From: Methylomonas sp. | GTDB lineage: Bacteria; Pseudomonadota; Gammaproteobacteria; Methylococcales; Methylomonadaceae | Length of the DNA stretch: 64,000 bases | Direction: 5' to 3' | Assembly: GCF_023228165.1 (NCBI RefSeq) | Contig: NZ_JALOBS010000005.1 | Span: 1-64,000, forward strand | Shown: piece by piece, positions 52,408 to 62,467 of the stretch | How positions within the stretch are numbered: position 1 is the stretch's first letter | Layout: every line of letters starts with the position of its first letter | Made by a program: the position numbers and the translations under genes | Notes under the pieces: model-generated | The model's input: only the letters and a program-made list of their open reading frames with translations | The model's database searches: none | Told to the model about the DNA's origin: nothing

Positions 52408-52471
52408 GGCCGAGCTTAGGCTTCAAGCCACCGCTCAGCCAATTTGTTTTAAATATCCGTATATTTTGGAG

Positions 52472-54946
52472 TTAATACTCCAGTTTCAACGAACCCATTA
52501 CCGTGAGCGGGTTTCCGGTAATTGTATTGCTGGCGCCTTGCTGAGTGGCGCCCGCGTAATACTCCTTATCCAATACGTTGTTGATATTCAATTGAGTTGT
52601 CAGCCGGGTTTTTCCTATCGGTTTGACATAGGCCGCCATCATGTCCATGCGCGCATATCCCGGCAATTCCAGATTGCTCCAAGTTTGCCCCGCTCTCGAA
52701 CCGACCAAGGTACCGCCAATGCCGGCTTTAAATTCCGGCGTAAATTGGTAGGTTCCCCATAAACTGGCCTGATGCTCGGGAACGTTGATAAGTCTTTTTC
52801 CCTGTGCGCCATCGGTGTTTTCGCCATTTTTGATAATTCTGGCGTCGGTATAGGCATAAGTTAGAATCATATTCAGTTGGTCGGTAATTCGGCCCTTAAT
52901 ATCGGCTTCTATACCTTGGCTTCTCGCTTCGCCGGCCGTAACGGTAAATCCGGAGTGCGCGGGATCTGAGATTTGGAGATTCTGTTTGGTTAAATGGTAG
53001 AAAGATACGGTGCTCGACAACCTTTGATCGAAAAACTCCGTTTTAAAGCCGATTTCGAATTGCTCGCCAATTTCGGGTTTAAGCGACTGGTTACCGTAAC
53101 TCATGCCCGTGTTGGCGCTACCCAAGGATTCGGTATAGTTTCCATAGACCGAAAGCCAAGACATCGGTTGATATAAAATGCCAACCCTAGGGCTGAATTT
53201 TTGATTGTCGTAGCTTTGGTAATTCGCTCTGGCGACATCGTAGCTACCGGTGGCAAAGTCCGCCCCCCTGCCGAAAGTCGCCCAATCGTAACGGCCGCCA
53301 CCGAGAATATGTAATTTATCGAAAAGGGTAATGTGATCTTGAAAATAAATGCCGAACCATTCTTCTTTTTCTCTCACCGCATAATCGTAAGGCGAAGCAT
53401 AAATGGCGGCTAAATCGACGCTATTGTAAGTAGGGTTATAAATGTCGACCGTTCCGCCGGTGTTGTTTCCGCTGCAACAGGCGAATCGGTTTTTATCGGC
53501 CTTTCGAGTTCTTCTCGAAAAGTCGCCGCCGATTAATAACTCGTGCTTGGTATGGAATAACTCGACATTTCCGATCAAATCCAGATTGGTGCCGTAAGTA
53601 TCGTGATAAGCCATGCCCGTGATGGGAAACCGTTTCAAGGTCGTGGAATCGAGCATGAATTGGGGCTGAAGATCGAAATAATTGATATCCCAATCTTCGT
53701 GCATAAAGCGGTTATTCACTTTCCAGTTGTCGTTGAATTTATAAGACCAATCGAATGCCGTCAGCACGGAATTCATGGTGGGGCCTTTGTTTACATCGCC
53801 GAGGAAGGTATCGAAAGGTACCGGCGCGGGGCGCTTGCCTATCGTTGGTATGCCGTTGTCGTCTACCCGCTTATCGTGTTTGAATTCCAGCTCCGCGTTG
53901 GCTTCGAACCTGTCGTTCGGCGTCCAACTCAGTTTGGGCGCGATGAATACCCGCTCGTCCCCCACGTATTTCTTGAACGAGCCTAATTCCTGGTAAGACG
54001 CATCGAGGCGATATTTCAGTGTCTTGGCATCGTCGATGGGACCTGTAGCCGCAGCCGTCGTGCGGTATTGATCGTAGGAACCGAATTGTTGTTGCAGAGA
54101 GTAATAGGGTTTATCCAAGGCTTTTTTGGTGACGACGTTGACCATGCCGCCGGGTTGAATTTGTCCGTAAAGCACCGCCGCCGGGCCTTTAATAACCTCC
54201 ACTTGCTCGATGTTCGCAGGATCGGAGTAGTTGGTATAGCGCCGTAGTCCGTTCCGATAGGTAGAAAAATTGGTACTGAATCCCCGGATATTAAAATTTT
54301 CATAAAGATCGCCGTATTCCGGGCTGCGCTGAACGCCGCTGACGTTTCTACTTAATGCTTCGGTGATTTCGATGTCTTGCTGGTCGTCCATAACGGTTCT
54401 AGGCACGACCTGAACATTGACCGGCGTTTCCATCAGAGCCATTTCGGTTTTACCGGCTGAGCTGGAACGGGGCACCGAGTAATCCTTGGTATAGGGATCG
54501 GTCGAGTCGTAACCCGCTCTAATTCCCGTCACCGTCACCGCCGCCATAGTCGCCTCATTCGCCTGCGCCAACGGCGCCTTCTCCACGGTAATCGAATTCC
54601 CTCCAGCCACCCGGTAATTCAGCCCGCTACCCTTCAATAATTGCTGCAACGCCTGTTCGACCGTGTAATTGCCCTTCAAACCATTGGATTTCATATCGCT
54701 CGCCATCGCAGCCGGATAGCTGAGTTCCACATTGGCGGTTTCCGCCAATTTGTTCAGCGCCGCGGACATGTCGCCGGCGGAAATATTGAACTTGTAGACC
54801 TCGGCACTGCCGGCATTGTCCGCAATCGCCGCGCCCGAAGCCGCCATCGCACACAACAGAGCAACCGCTTTTAAGGCATGCCGTTGCCTATTCCCCTTTT
54901 GTTGCTTGCTAACCTTGAAACCGTAATGTTTTCTTGAATGACTCAT
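52472..54946 (-). CDS. TonB-dependent ferric-siderophore receptor with STN signalling domain
   Basis: An 824-residue outer-membrane receptor. A signal peptide (to about residue 42, GAAIADN) is followed by an STN domain (YKFNISAGDMSAALNKLAET, SYPAAMASDMKSNGLKGNYT, residues about 48-120) that talks to FecR. The plug domain carries ETPVNVQVVPRTVMDDQQ and VEVIKGPAAVLYGQIQPGGM, and a 22-strand barrel ends in the typical aromatic terminus (LKLEY). The type is FpvA/FoxA/FhuE-like. Ferric hydroxamate or catecholate cannot be distinguished. Together with the FecI/FecR genes it makes a complete surface signalling unit. Confidence 0.94.
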   Translation of the reverse strand: MSHSRKHYGFKVSKQQKGNRQRHALKAVALLCAMAASGAAIADNAGSAEVYKFNISAGDMSAALNKLAETANVELSYPAAMASDMKSNGLKGNYTVEQALQQLLKGSGLNYRVAGGNSITVEKAPLAQANEATMAAVTVTGIRAGYDSTDPYTKDYSVPRSSSAGKTEMALMETPVNVQVVPRTVMDDQQDIEITEALSRNVSGVQRSPEYGDLYENFNIRGFSTNFSTYRNGLRRYTNYSDPANIEQVEVIKGPAAVLYGQIQPGGMVNVVTKKALDKPYYSLQQQFGSYDQYRTTAAATGPIDDAKTLKYRLDASYQELGSFKKYVGDERVFIAPKLSWTPNDRFEANAELEFKHDKRVDDNGIPTIGKRPAPVPFDTFLGDVNKGPTMNSVLTAFDWSYKFNDNWKVNNRFMHEDWDINYFDLQPQFMLDSTTLKRFPITGMAYHDTYGTNLDLIGNVELFHTKHELLIGGDFSRRTRKADKNRFACCSGNNTGGTVDIYNPTYNSVDLAAIYASPYDYAVREKEEWFGIYFQDHITLFDKLHILGGGRYDWATFGRGADFATGSYDVARANYQSYDNQKFSPRVGILYQPMSWLSVYGNYTESLGSANTGMSYGNQSLKPEIGEQFEIGFKTEFFDQRLSSTVSFYHLTKQNLQISDPAHSGFTVTAGEARSQGIEADIKGRITDQLNMILTYAYTDARIIKNGENTDGAQGKRLINVPEHQASLWGTYQFTPEFKAGIGGTLVGSRAGQTWSNLELPGYARMDMMAAYVKPIGKTRLTTQLNINNVLDKEYYAGATQQGASNTITGNPLTVMGSLKLEY

Positions 54947-55003
54947 GATTTGTTCCGATGATTAAATAATGAATGACGGAGCGCCCAACCGAACTCAAGG
55001 CTG

Positions 55004-56152
55004 TTACATACGCACCCTACCCGGAAGACGACAGCACAGCCCGTTCTCCCCATCGCCATTAACTATTTTTTCGATATTGCCGGCATTCATCCATCCGCTA
55101 CGTGCGAAATAGTCACGGTAACGCGCCAGCAAGTTATCGTCGATTGGCAGGTAAGCCATGCCTCGCGCCTCAAGCCTGCATTGCGTTGCCGAGCAGTCGT
55201 ACCCTGCGTTTTGATCCATTGACTCGTCCGACACCGCCTCCTCGGCAAAGACCGTCAGCAACGGCGCCAGCGCAAAATCGGCTATCGTTTCCGCGGAGGC
55301 CTGTATTGCCGCCCGCCATTGCCGAGCCGACACCTTGCGCAACGGAAAACCGGCGGCAATAAACCAATCGAACAAGGCATTTGCGGTTGGCGGATGGGGA
55401 TGATTCAAATGAAAAATGCCGCCGGCAACATCGGGTTCTTGCGCTAGGGTCACGATCGCCCCGCTGACGAAATCGACCGGCGCCATGTCTAATCGACTGT
55501 CGGCATCCGGCGCCAAGCCCATCTGTATGCACCCCTTGAACACCCGGCAGACAAAGTCGTCGGTATTCCAGACGCCGTTGCGGCTATCGCCGGCCACTGT
55601 CGCCGGCCGGTAAACGGCTACCTGAAAACCTCGCAGGCTTGCCGCGCGCAATATTGTTTCCGCCACCCATTTGCTTTGCGCATAACCGCCGGTCAATGCG
55701 TCGCCGAGTAAAGGTTCGTCGGTTTCGCTAAAGCCTTGCGGACTCGCGGGATGGCCGGCAAATACCGACAAGGTCGAGACGTAATGAATCGCCTTCGGCC
55801 GCTCCGTCGCCGGCAAACGCAAGACTTCGACGCTGCCCGACACGTTGGCGGCCTTCAACGCCCGGTAAGGCTGCACGAAATTGACCAGCGCGCCGTTGTG
55901 AAAGATCGCATCGACATTAGCGGCAATTTCCCGGTAACGGTCTTCGCTAAGCCCCAGGCGTTCGGACGCCAAATCGCCGCACACTGGAATGATCCGCCGC
56001 CAATCGATGCGATCGAGCAATTCGTAACGCGCCAATTGCTTTTCCAGCCGGCTAACGGCCTGCGGCTCGTCGGCCGCCCGGATCAGGCTATAGACATTGG
56101 CCTGGGTTTGTTCCAACAAATCGGCCAGCAAAAACGCGCCGAGAAAGCCTGT
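55004..56152 (-). pseudogene. NRPS-type thioester reductase domain, 5'-truncated by the RAYT element
   Basis: Homology starts abruptly at TGFLGAFLLADLLEQTQANV, where a Leu-Leu-Thr-Gly-Ala should precede the NAD(P)-binding glycine motif. It continues with YSLIRAADE, IFHNGALVNFVQPYRALKAA, HYVSTLSVFAG and GGYAQSKWVAETIL (the catalytic Tyr/Lys pair), and VYRPATVAGDSRNGV, to a normal end. This is the terminal reductase that releases aldehydes or alcohols from peptide synthetases. Upstream adenylation and carrier domains are absent, and the break at 56152 coincides with the left end of the RAYT element. The TonB receptor lies 57 bases downstream, so this was probably the last part of a siderophore NRPS. 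Confidence 0.82.
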
Positions 56153-56237
56153 CGGGAATCAATGGGGTCAGACTCGATTGATTTGTAGTATTTACTATCT
56201 ATAATGTCTGCTGTTAAAAAAAGCAAGAGAGCAGTAA

Positions 56238-56975
56238 ATGGCCCGTTTACCGAGATTTGTGATCCCCGGTCAGCCACAACATGTGATTGTTCGAGGTAAT
56301 AATCGAGCAGAAATCTTCTGCGCCGATGCGGATTGCAACTTCTATCTTGAAAAACTCAAATTGGCCTGTGACAAGCACGAATGCTCCGTTCACGCTTATG
56401 TGCTAATGACCAATCATGTGCATCTGCTCATAACGCCGCATCTCGAACAAAGCCTGGGTAAAGCCATGCAAATGCTGGGGCGTTACTATGTGCAATACTA
56501 TAACTATTGCTACCAGCGCACCGGCACACTCTGGGAAGGCCGCTACAAAGCGACACTAATTGATTCCGAGGCCTATCTATTTACCTGTATGCGCTACATA
56601 GAGCTGAATCCGGTGCGAGCAGGCATGGTCATCAATCCGGCTGACTACCCTTGGTCAAGTTATCATTACAATGCACTGGGACAAGCTAATGATTTAGTGC
56701 TACCTCATCCCGAATTCCAGCATTTGGGTAAGTCGAACGAAGCCCGTCAGTCTGCCTATCGCGCGTTATTCAAGCATCAACTTTCTAATAACAGTATTAC
56801 CGAAATCAGAGAGGCGACCAATAAGGCTTGGGTATTAGGCAATGATCGTTTTAAGCAACGTATTCAAGAACAATTGGGTAGACGGGTTGAGCCCAAAGCC
56901 AGAGGGGGAGACCGAAAATCGGAACAATTTCTTTTAAACTGCACATTATCTGTTGGTGGAACTACTTCATCCTGA
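56238..56975 (+). CDS. REP-associated Y1 (HUH) transposase
   Basis: A 245-residue RAYT/TnpA_REP protein. Motifs are QHVIVRGNNRAEIF, the HUH pair in TNHVHLLITPHLE, and the catalytic Tyr in YYVQYYNYCYQRTGTLWEGR, followed by CMRYIELNPVRAGMVINPAD and PWSSYHYNALG. The single-strand transposase acts on REP hairpins. The C-terminal part has the usual LGRRVEPKARG. The gene looks intact and may be active. Confidence 0.93.
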   Translation: MARLPRFVIPGQPQHVIVRGNNRAEIFCADADCNFYLEKLKLACDKHECSVHAYVLMTNHVHLLITPHLEQSLGKAMQMLGRYYVQYYNYCYQRTGTLWEGRYKATLIDSEAYLFTCMRYIELNPVRAGMVINPADYPWSSYHYNALGQANDLVLPHPEFQHLGKSNEARQSAYRALFKHQLSNNSITEIREATNKAWVLGNDRFKQRIQEQLGRRVEPKARGGDRKSEQFLLNCTLSVGGTTSS

Positions 56976-57108
56976 ACGCACCATATGCGTACTTGGCTGT
57001 CCATCTCTGGCGACCTTTGAATCAAGGGTTGGCCAGTCTTTAACCGACTCTTCCTGGCTATGTAGGCTGGAATAAGCGGGATCGTTTCCGGCAACTTTAA
57101 ATCGCCAG

Positions 57109-57397
57109 CCCGCGTAGGTTCGATTAGCGCAGCGTAATCGGGTGCATGTTTTTGAGACAAGCGCATTTTCCAAAACAGGAAAGGAGTATGCCAAGCGATA
57201 GACAGATGGGGATTTGAGAGCATTCCACCCTTAACGACATAGACTATCAACGCTATGTCGCCTAAGGAATTTATCGAGTTGATGGGGAGCGATGATGTCA
57301 ATTTTGTGGTGGATAGCGATGAATGACATACGTGGGCTGTTATCGGGGGGGGGCTGAAAATTTTCCCTAAAAATGTCAAATGTAAGGCCTGACCCTT
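57109..57397. repeat. Noncoding right end of the RAYT element, full-length copy
   Basis: A 289-base copy of the repeat also present at 50294-50504. It contains the hairpin CGATTA-gcgcagcg-TAATCG (57120-57139 area), two GATGGGGA direct repeats 76 bases apart, a run of nine G and the CCTGACCC terminus. An apparent long frame across it on the minus strand is not a gene. Confidence 0.88.
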
Positions 57398-57655
57398 CTC
57401 TTCTCTTTGACCCTTCTCTTCTTTGCAGTTAGACGCAACCCAGGATAATCAGAGATAATTATAGGTTGTCCAGGCAGCAGAGCTTTAGCCGCCCTAGCAT
57501 CGAACAGGCGTAACATTCAATTTTTATCGCCTAATTGTTACGCCAAAAAGCCAACTTTGCCTAGCCTTAGTTGGCCATAGATAGCAGCTTATACATCACA
57601 TAGACAACGTCTTAAAATCGGCTTATTTAAGCCTACAGACCATGATTATCAAGAT

Positions 57656-60229
57656 ATGAATAAAGATCAGCCCGTTCAACACACCCCGATGATGCAGCAA
57701 TTCATGCGCATCAAATCGCAACATCCGGACACGTTACTTTTTTACCGCATGGGGGACTTTTACGAGCTGTTCTTTGACGATGCCAAAAAAGCCGCGCAGT
57801 TGCTGGATATTACACTCACCGCGCGCGGACATTCCGGCGGCCAACCGATTCCGATGGCCGGCATTCCCTACCATGCTGCGGAAAATTACATTGCCCGCCT
57901 GCTTAAACAAGGCGAATCGATCGCTATTTGTGAACAAATCGGCGATCCGGCCAAATCGAAGGGACCCGTCGAGCGTAAGGTGGTGCGCATTGTCACACCC
58001 GGCACGGTTACGGACGAAGCCTTGCTGGAAGACCGCAAGGACAATTTGCTGGTTGCATTGGCAGTGTTCGATAAATATTACGGCCTGGCAACACTGGACC
58101 TGGGCAGCGGCAAGTTCGTGCTGCAACAGCAAGACACCGAAACCCAGTTGCTCAGCGAGGTCGAGCGACTGAATCCCGCCGAATTGCTATATAGCGAAGA
58201 GACAGTATTACCTGCCGCTATCAAGGAACGCCGCGGCTTGTGTAAACGTCCGCCTTGGCATTTTGATTTGGATAGCTGCCGACAACAGATCTTAAAGCAG
58301 TTCAACAGCCATGATTTAAAAGGCTTCGGCTGCGAGCACCTGCCGGCAGCTATTTGCGCAGCGGGCTGTTTGTTGCAATATGTGCGCGACACCCAGCAGA
58401 GCGCCCTACCCCATATTCAAGGCATCCGGGTCGAAGATGCCGACGACGGCATCAGTCTGGATGCTGCCAGTCGCCGTAACCTGGAGTTGGATAGCCATCC
58501 CAGCGGACAATTGCAATACACTTTGCTAGGCGTGCTGGACAAAACCGCCACAGCCATGGGCGGACGCTGCCTGCGGCGCTGGATACATCGCCCTTTGCGC
58601 GATCATGCCGTCATCAACGGCCGCTATGCCTGCGTAGCCAGCTTGTTGGACAACCAGCTATTCCGGGATTTACAAACCAGTCTGCGCCAGGTCGGAGACA
58701 TAGAGCGTATCAGCTCGCGCATTGCTTTAAAATCCGCCCGCCCACGGGATTTATTGGTTTTGCGCCAGACTCTGGAGGTGTTGCCGACCTTGCAAACTCA
58801 ACTGGCCGATAGTGATAACCCGCACCTGGAGCAACTGCGGCTATCGCTACGGGAACAACCGCGCATGCTGGATCTGCTGCAACGCGCCATCATCGACAAC
58901 CCGCCGGTCTTGATTCGCGATGGGGGTGTGATCGCGCCGGGCTATCACCCCGAGCTGGACGAACTGCGCAATCTCAGCCAAAACGCCGATCAATTTCTGA
59001 TCGATATGGAGTTGCGCGAGCGCGCCGCCACCGGCATCAATAATCTAAAGGTCAATTACAACCGGGTGCATGGCTATTACATCGAAATATCCAACACCCA
59101 GGCCGACAAGGTACCGGCCCATTACACCCGCAAACAAACCTTGAAAGGCGCCGAGCGTTATATCACCGCTGAATTAAAAAGCTTTGAAGACAAGGTGCTC
59201 AGCGCCCGCGAAAAATCGCTGTCGTTCGAAAAAGCCTTGTATGAGGAGTTGTTGACTATTCTGGCGGCATCCTTACCTGACTTGCAAGTGTGCGCCGAGG
59301 CGCTGGCCGAGTTGGACGTACTGGTCAATTTTGCCGAGCGCGCCGAGACCTTGAATTTGTCGCAGCCGGTTCTCGATCAGGAACCCGGTATCAACATCCT
59401 TGCTGGCCGCCATTTGGTGGTGGAACAACTGTCCGGCATCCCGTTCGTGGCCAATGATTTGGATTTTTCCAACGAACGCCGGATGCTGGTGATTACCGGC
59501 CCGAATATGGGCGGTAAATCGACTTATATGCGTCAGGCGGCCTTGATCGTATTGCTGGCCCATATCGGCTGCTTTGTCCCGGCGCGATCCTTGCGCTGCG
59601 GACCAATCGATAAAATTTTTACCCGCATTGGCGCTTCGGATGACTTGTCCAGCGGCCGTTCGACCTTTATGGTGGAAATGTCGGAGACCGCCAACATTCT
59701 GCATAACGCCACTAGCAACAGCTTGATATTGATGGATGAAATCGGCCGCGGCACCAGCACTTTCGACGGCCTATCGCTGGCTTGGGCCTGCGCGGACTAT
59801 CTTGCCAGGCAAACCCGCGCCTATACGCTGTTTGCCACCCATTATTTCGAGCTAACCACTCTGGCGGAAGAGCAGACCGGCATCAACAATATTCATTTGG
59901 ATGCCATGGAGCATGGCGACAAAATCGTGTTTCTACACGCGGTGAAAGACGGCCCCGCCAGCCAGAGTTACGGGCTGCAAGTGGCCGCATTGGCGGGCGT
60001 ACCGCAAAGCGTGATTGCGCACGCCAAACACAAACTGCAACAATTGGAAAACACGGCCTATATCGAACAGCAAAGTCATCTTGAAGTAAATCAGTTGGAT
60101 TTATTTACCAGCCGGGAATGTCATCCGGCGGTGGTGCTTTTGGAGGAAATCGAACCCGATCAGCTCAGTCCGCGTCAGGCACTGGATGAATTGTATCGAT
60201 TGAAGAAAATGTTGAAGGAATGGAAATAG
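57656..60229 (+). CDS. mutS: DNA mismatch repair ATPase MutS
   Basis: An 857-residue MutS of normal length. The N-terminal mismatch-binding FYRMGDFYELFFDDAKKAAQ contains the intercalating Phe and Glu (F-Y-E). Connector, lever and clamp domains follow. The ATPase has Walker A TGPNMGGKSTYMRQ, Walker B LILMDEIGRGTSTFDG and the ATHYFELTTLAEE block. It recognises mispairs and recruits MutL. It stands alone after the RAYT element; the 258 bases upstream hold its promoter. All catalytic parts are present. Confidence 0.97.
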   Translation: MNKDQPVQHTPMMQQFMRIKSQHPDTLLFYRMGDFYELFFDDAKKAAQLLDITLTARGHSGGQPIPMAGIPYHAAENYIARLLKQGESIAICEQIGDPAKSKGPVERKVVRIVTPGTVTDEALLEDRKDNLLVALAVFDKYYGLATLDLGSGKFVLQQQDTETQLLSEVERLNPAELLYSEETVLPAAIKERRGLCKRPPWHFDLDSCRQQILKQFNSHDLKGFGCEHLPAAICAAGCLLQYVRDTQQSALPHIQGIRVEDADDGISLDAASRRNLELDSHPSGQLQYTLLGVLDKTATAMGGRCLRRWIHRPLRDHAVINGRYACVASLLDNQLFRDLQTSLRQVGDIERISSRIALKSARPRDLLVLRQTLEVLPTLQTQLADSDNPHLEQLRLSLREQPRMLDLLQRAIIDNPPVLIRDGGVIAPGYHPELDELRNLSQNADQFLIDMELRERAATGINNLKVNYNRVHGYYIEISNTQADKVPAHYTRKQTLKGAERYITAELKSFEDKVLSAREKSLSFEKALYEELLTILAASLPDLQVCAEALAELDVLVNFAERAETLNLSQPVLDQEPGINILAGRHLVVEQLSGIPFVANDLDFSNERRMLVITGPNMGGKSTYMRQAALIVLLAHIGCFVPARSLRCGPIDKIFTRIGASDDLSSGRSTFMVEMSETANILHNATSNSLILMDEIGRGTSTFDGLSLAWACADYLARQTRAYTLFATHYFELTTLAEEQTGINNIHLDAMEHGDKIVFLHAVKDGPASQSYGLQVAALAGVPQSVIAHAKHKLQQLENTAYIEQQSHLEVNQLDLFTSRECHPAVVLLEEIEPDQLSPRQALDELYRLKKMLKEWK

Positions 60230-60252
60230 CTCGAGCAAACCGCTAAATAGCG

Positions 60253-60289
60253 GGTAAGAATGGGGGCCAAGCCGCTGTCCATTCTTACC
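60253..60289. terminator. Hairpin between convergent mutS and dsbC
   Basis: Perfect 11-bp arms GGTAAGAATGG (60253-60263) and CCATTCTTACC (60279-60289) lie in the 97-base gap between the two convergent stops. A T run is weak, but the position suits a bidirectional terminator. Confidence 0.6.
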
Positions 60290-60326
60290 TATTCGTTACG
60301 ACTTACAAATACCGACGAATCCAAAT

Positions 60327-61037
60327 TTATTCGTTAGTTAAAATTTTCGCCAACTGTGCCGCGGGTACATAGCCCGGCAGAATATTACCTTTTTCGGTGA
60401 CAATCATCGGCGTACCACTCATGCCAAACGCCTCGCCCAAGGCCATATGTTGATCAACTGGGTTGTCGCAGGTTTTAGACTCCAACGAATCGCCTTTTTT
60501 GGCGTCGGTTAAGGCCTTTTGCTTATCGGCTGCGCACCAAACCGAAACGGCTTTGGAATAAGACTCCGAACCCTTACCCGCTCTGGGGAAGAACAAATAA
60601 CGCACGGTGATACCCTGTGCCATATATTGGTCGATTTCAGAATGCAATTTCCGGCAATAGCCGCAATCGATGTCGGTGAACACTGAAACCACATGTTTGC
60701 TGGTTGCCGGCTTGAAGATAATCATGTTTTTTTCACCGACTTTATCCAAAGCCAGTTTTCGTACACTCGCCAGCTTGCCTTCGGTGATATTTTTCTTTTC
60801 GACTGCATCGAACAACTGGCCTTGCAACAAGTAGCGGCCATCCTCGGAAGCGTAGAAAATATTACCGCCGGCGATCACTTCGAACAAGCCCTTAATTTCG
60901 CTTGGCTTGATGGAATCGACTTGTGCGCCCGGTATAAAGTCGCCTAAGGCTTTTTTAATTGCCGCTTCGTCCGCGGAAACGTTATTGACCGTCAGCATAG
61001 CGGCCGCAAACAATAAAATTCCAGAGATTTTTTTCAT
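60327..61037 (-). CDS. dsbC: Periplasmic disulfide isomerase DsbC-like
   Basis: A 236-residue protein with a signal peptide (to about residue 22), an N-terminal dimerisation domain (DFIPGAQVDSIKPSEIKGLF) and a thioredoxin domain with the active site TDIDCGYCRKLH and the cis-Pro loop GMSGTPMIV. DsbC reshuffles wrong disulfides and is kept reduced by DsbD. The start at 61037 (MKKISGIL) gives the signal peptide. It lies 65 bases after rseP, in the place where bamA is usual in gammaproteobacteria. Confidence 0.92.
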   Translation of the reverse strand: MKKISGILLFAAAMLTVNNVSADEAAIKKALGDFIPGAQVDSIKPSEIKGLFEVIAGGNIFYASEDGRYLLQGQLFDAVEKKNITEGKLASVRKLALDKVGEKNMIIFKPATSKHVVSVFTDIDCGYCRKLHSEIDQYMAQGITVRYLFFPRAGKGSESYSKAVSVWCAADKQKALTDAKKGDSLESKTCDNPVDQHMALGEAFGMSGTPMIVTEKGNILPGYVPAAQLAKILTNE

Positions 61038-61102
61038 GGTATGACCAATTTTGAGGTTTTGATAAAGTGAGGTGGACTTTGAACCGAACATTTCGTTCAG
61101 CG

Positions 61103-62467
61103 CTATTGAAATAAACGATCCAGATCCAGGAACAGAGCCAGCGCCATTAAAGACATTAATACCAGCATACCCATCTGCTGAAAAACCATTTGCACCCGAT
61201 CCGAAACCGGGCTGCCCTTAATGACTTCCAGCGCATAAAAAAGCAAATGACCACCGTCCAGGACGGGTACCGGCAAAAGATTCAAAACACCTAAGCTGAC
61301 ACTGATTAAACCTAAAAACTTCAGGAAGGCGGTAAAACCCATTTCGGCCGACTGGCCGGCGTACTGGGCAATACTGATAGGCCCGCTTAAATTTTTCACC
61401 GAGGCTGAACCGACAAACATTTTGCCGATCATTTTTACGGTGCTCAGCGAATAAAACCAGGTTTTTTCGAATGCCGCCGGAATGGCTTCCAGGGGCGATA
61501 GCGAATACTCTACCTGCAAATCACGCATCATTGCCTCGGGTATCTCTACCCCGGCGCCGATTTTTCCGACTACTTTGCCGTCCGCCTGTTCCTCTTTTCG
61601 CGGTGTCAATTTGATTTGCGTTTGTACTTCATTGCGTTCCAACGTGACATTAATCTCGACATCCGGCTTGGCTTGAATGTAATCGACCCATTGTTGCCAA
61701 TCCTCAATCGGCTGATCGTCAGCGCGCACTATCAAATCGCCGGTTTGCAAGCCGGCTTGTTTGGCCGAACCGTCTTCCATCAGTTTGCCGATAATCGGTT
61801 TAATGACCGGCAAAAACGGCTTTAAACCCAGCCGTTCGTTCAAAACCTCCGGGCTTTGCACATCGCCATCGGTCAGAACCAGCGCCCGAAATTGCTTCTG
61901 GTCGTCGCGGGTTATTACATCGACAACGATATCGCGTTGGCCATCGATAGCCAATGAAAACAACGCATCCAAGGCCATGGCCCAGGTAGGGGTGGGTTTT
62001 TGGTTGACACTGATAATTTGGTCGCCCGCTTGAAACCCGGCTTCCGCTGCTAGGGTGCCGGTCGTGACCTCGCCTAACACGGGTTTTAAGCCGGTTTCAC
62101 CCACCACCATGACCACCCAGAACAAAATCACCGCCAGGATTAAATTAAACACCGGACCGGCGGCAACGATAAGCGTCCTGACGCCGACCGATTGCCTGTT
62201 GAATGCGTAGGGCAAATCCGCGGCCACCACCTCGCCTTCCCGTTCGTCGACCATCTTGACGTAGCCGCCGAGGGGTATGGCGGACACCACGAATTCAGTC
62301 TGTTCCGGCGCTTTTTGGTAAGCCCACAACTTTTTGCCGAAACCGATCGAAAAACGAATCACCTTGACCCCTGTCAGCCGCGCCACCCAGAAATGGCCCA
62401 GCTCATGAAATGCAACCAGCACCGCAATCGCTACGCTAAAGTAAAACAGGGTATGCAGGGTTTCCAT
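61103..62467 (-). CDS. rseP: Site-2 intramembrane protease RseP
   Basis: A 454-residue M50 metalloprotease. The zinc motif HELGH lies in VAFHELGHFWVARLTGVKVI, two PDZ domains are in the middle (AGFQAGDQIISVNQKPTPTW and AGLQTGDLIVRADDQPIEDW), and the third zinc ligand motif is NLLPVPVLDGGHLLFY. It cleaves RseA to release the envelope-stress sigma factor and clears signal peptides. Its ATG overlaps the dxr stop by one base. Confidence 0.96.
   Translation of the reverse strand: METLHTLFYFSVAIAVLVAFHELGHFWVARLTGVKVIRFSIGFGKKLWAYQKAPEQTEFVVSAIPLGGYVKMVDEREGEVVAADLPYAFNRQSVGVRTLIVAAGPVFNLILAVILFWVVMVVGETGLKPVLGEVTTGTLAAEAGFQAGDQIISVNQKPTPTWAMALDALFSLAIDGQRDIVVDVITRDDQKQFRALVLTDGDVQSPEVLNERLGLKPFLPVIKPIIGKLMEDGSAKQAGLQTGDLIVRADDQPIEDWQQWVDYIQAKPDVEINVTLERNEVQTQIKLTPRKEEQADGKVVGKIGAGVEIPEAMMRDLQVEYSLSPLEAIPAAFEKTWFYSLSTVKMIGKMFVGSASVKNLSGPISIAQYAGQSAEMGFTAFLKFLGLISVSLGVLNLLPVPVLDGGHLLFYALEVIKGSPVSDRVQMVFQQMGMLVLMSLMALALFLDLDRLFQ

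Larger units (their letters stand above)
56153..57397 (+). mobile_element. RAYT (REP-associated tyrosine transposase) element
   Basis: The unit runs from GGGGTCAGACTCGATTGATT (about 56164) next to the broken reductase gene to the terminal AAGGCCTGACCCTT. The outer GGGTCAG and CTGACCC are inverted. Inside are the Y1 transposase gene and a 289-base noncoding right end with hairpins that is also found, shortened, at 50294-50504. The left border is set by the loss of reductase homology at 56152. No target duplication is obvious. Confidence 0.8.

Noticed and set aside
56864..57379. Leftward 171-codon frame across the RAYT end
   Set aside because: It is the antisense of the transposase 3' end and of the noncoding repeat; the frame is broken in the second copy of the repeat.
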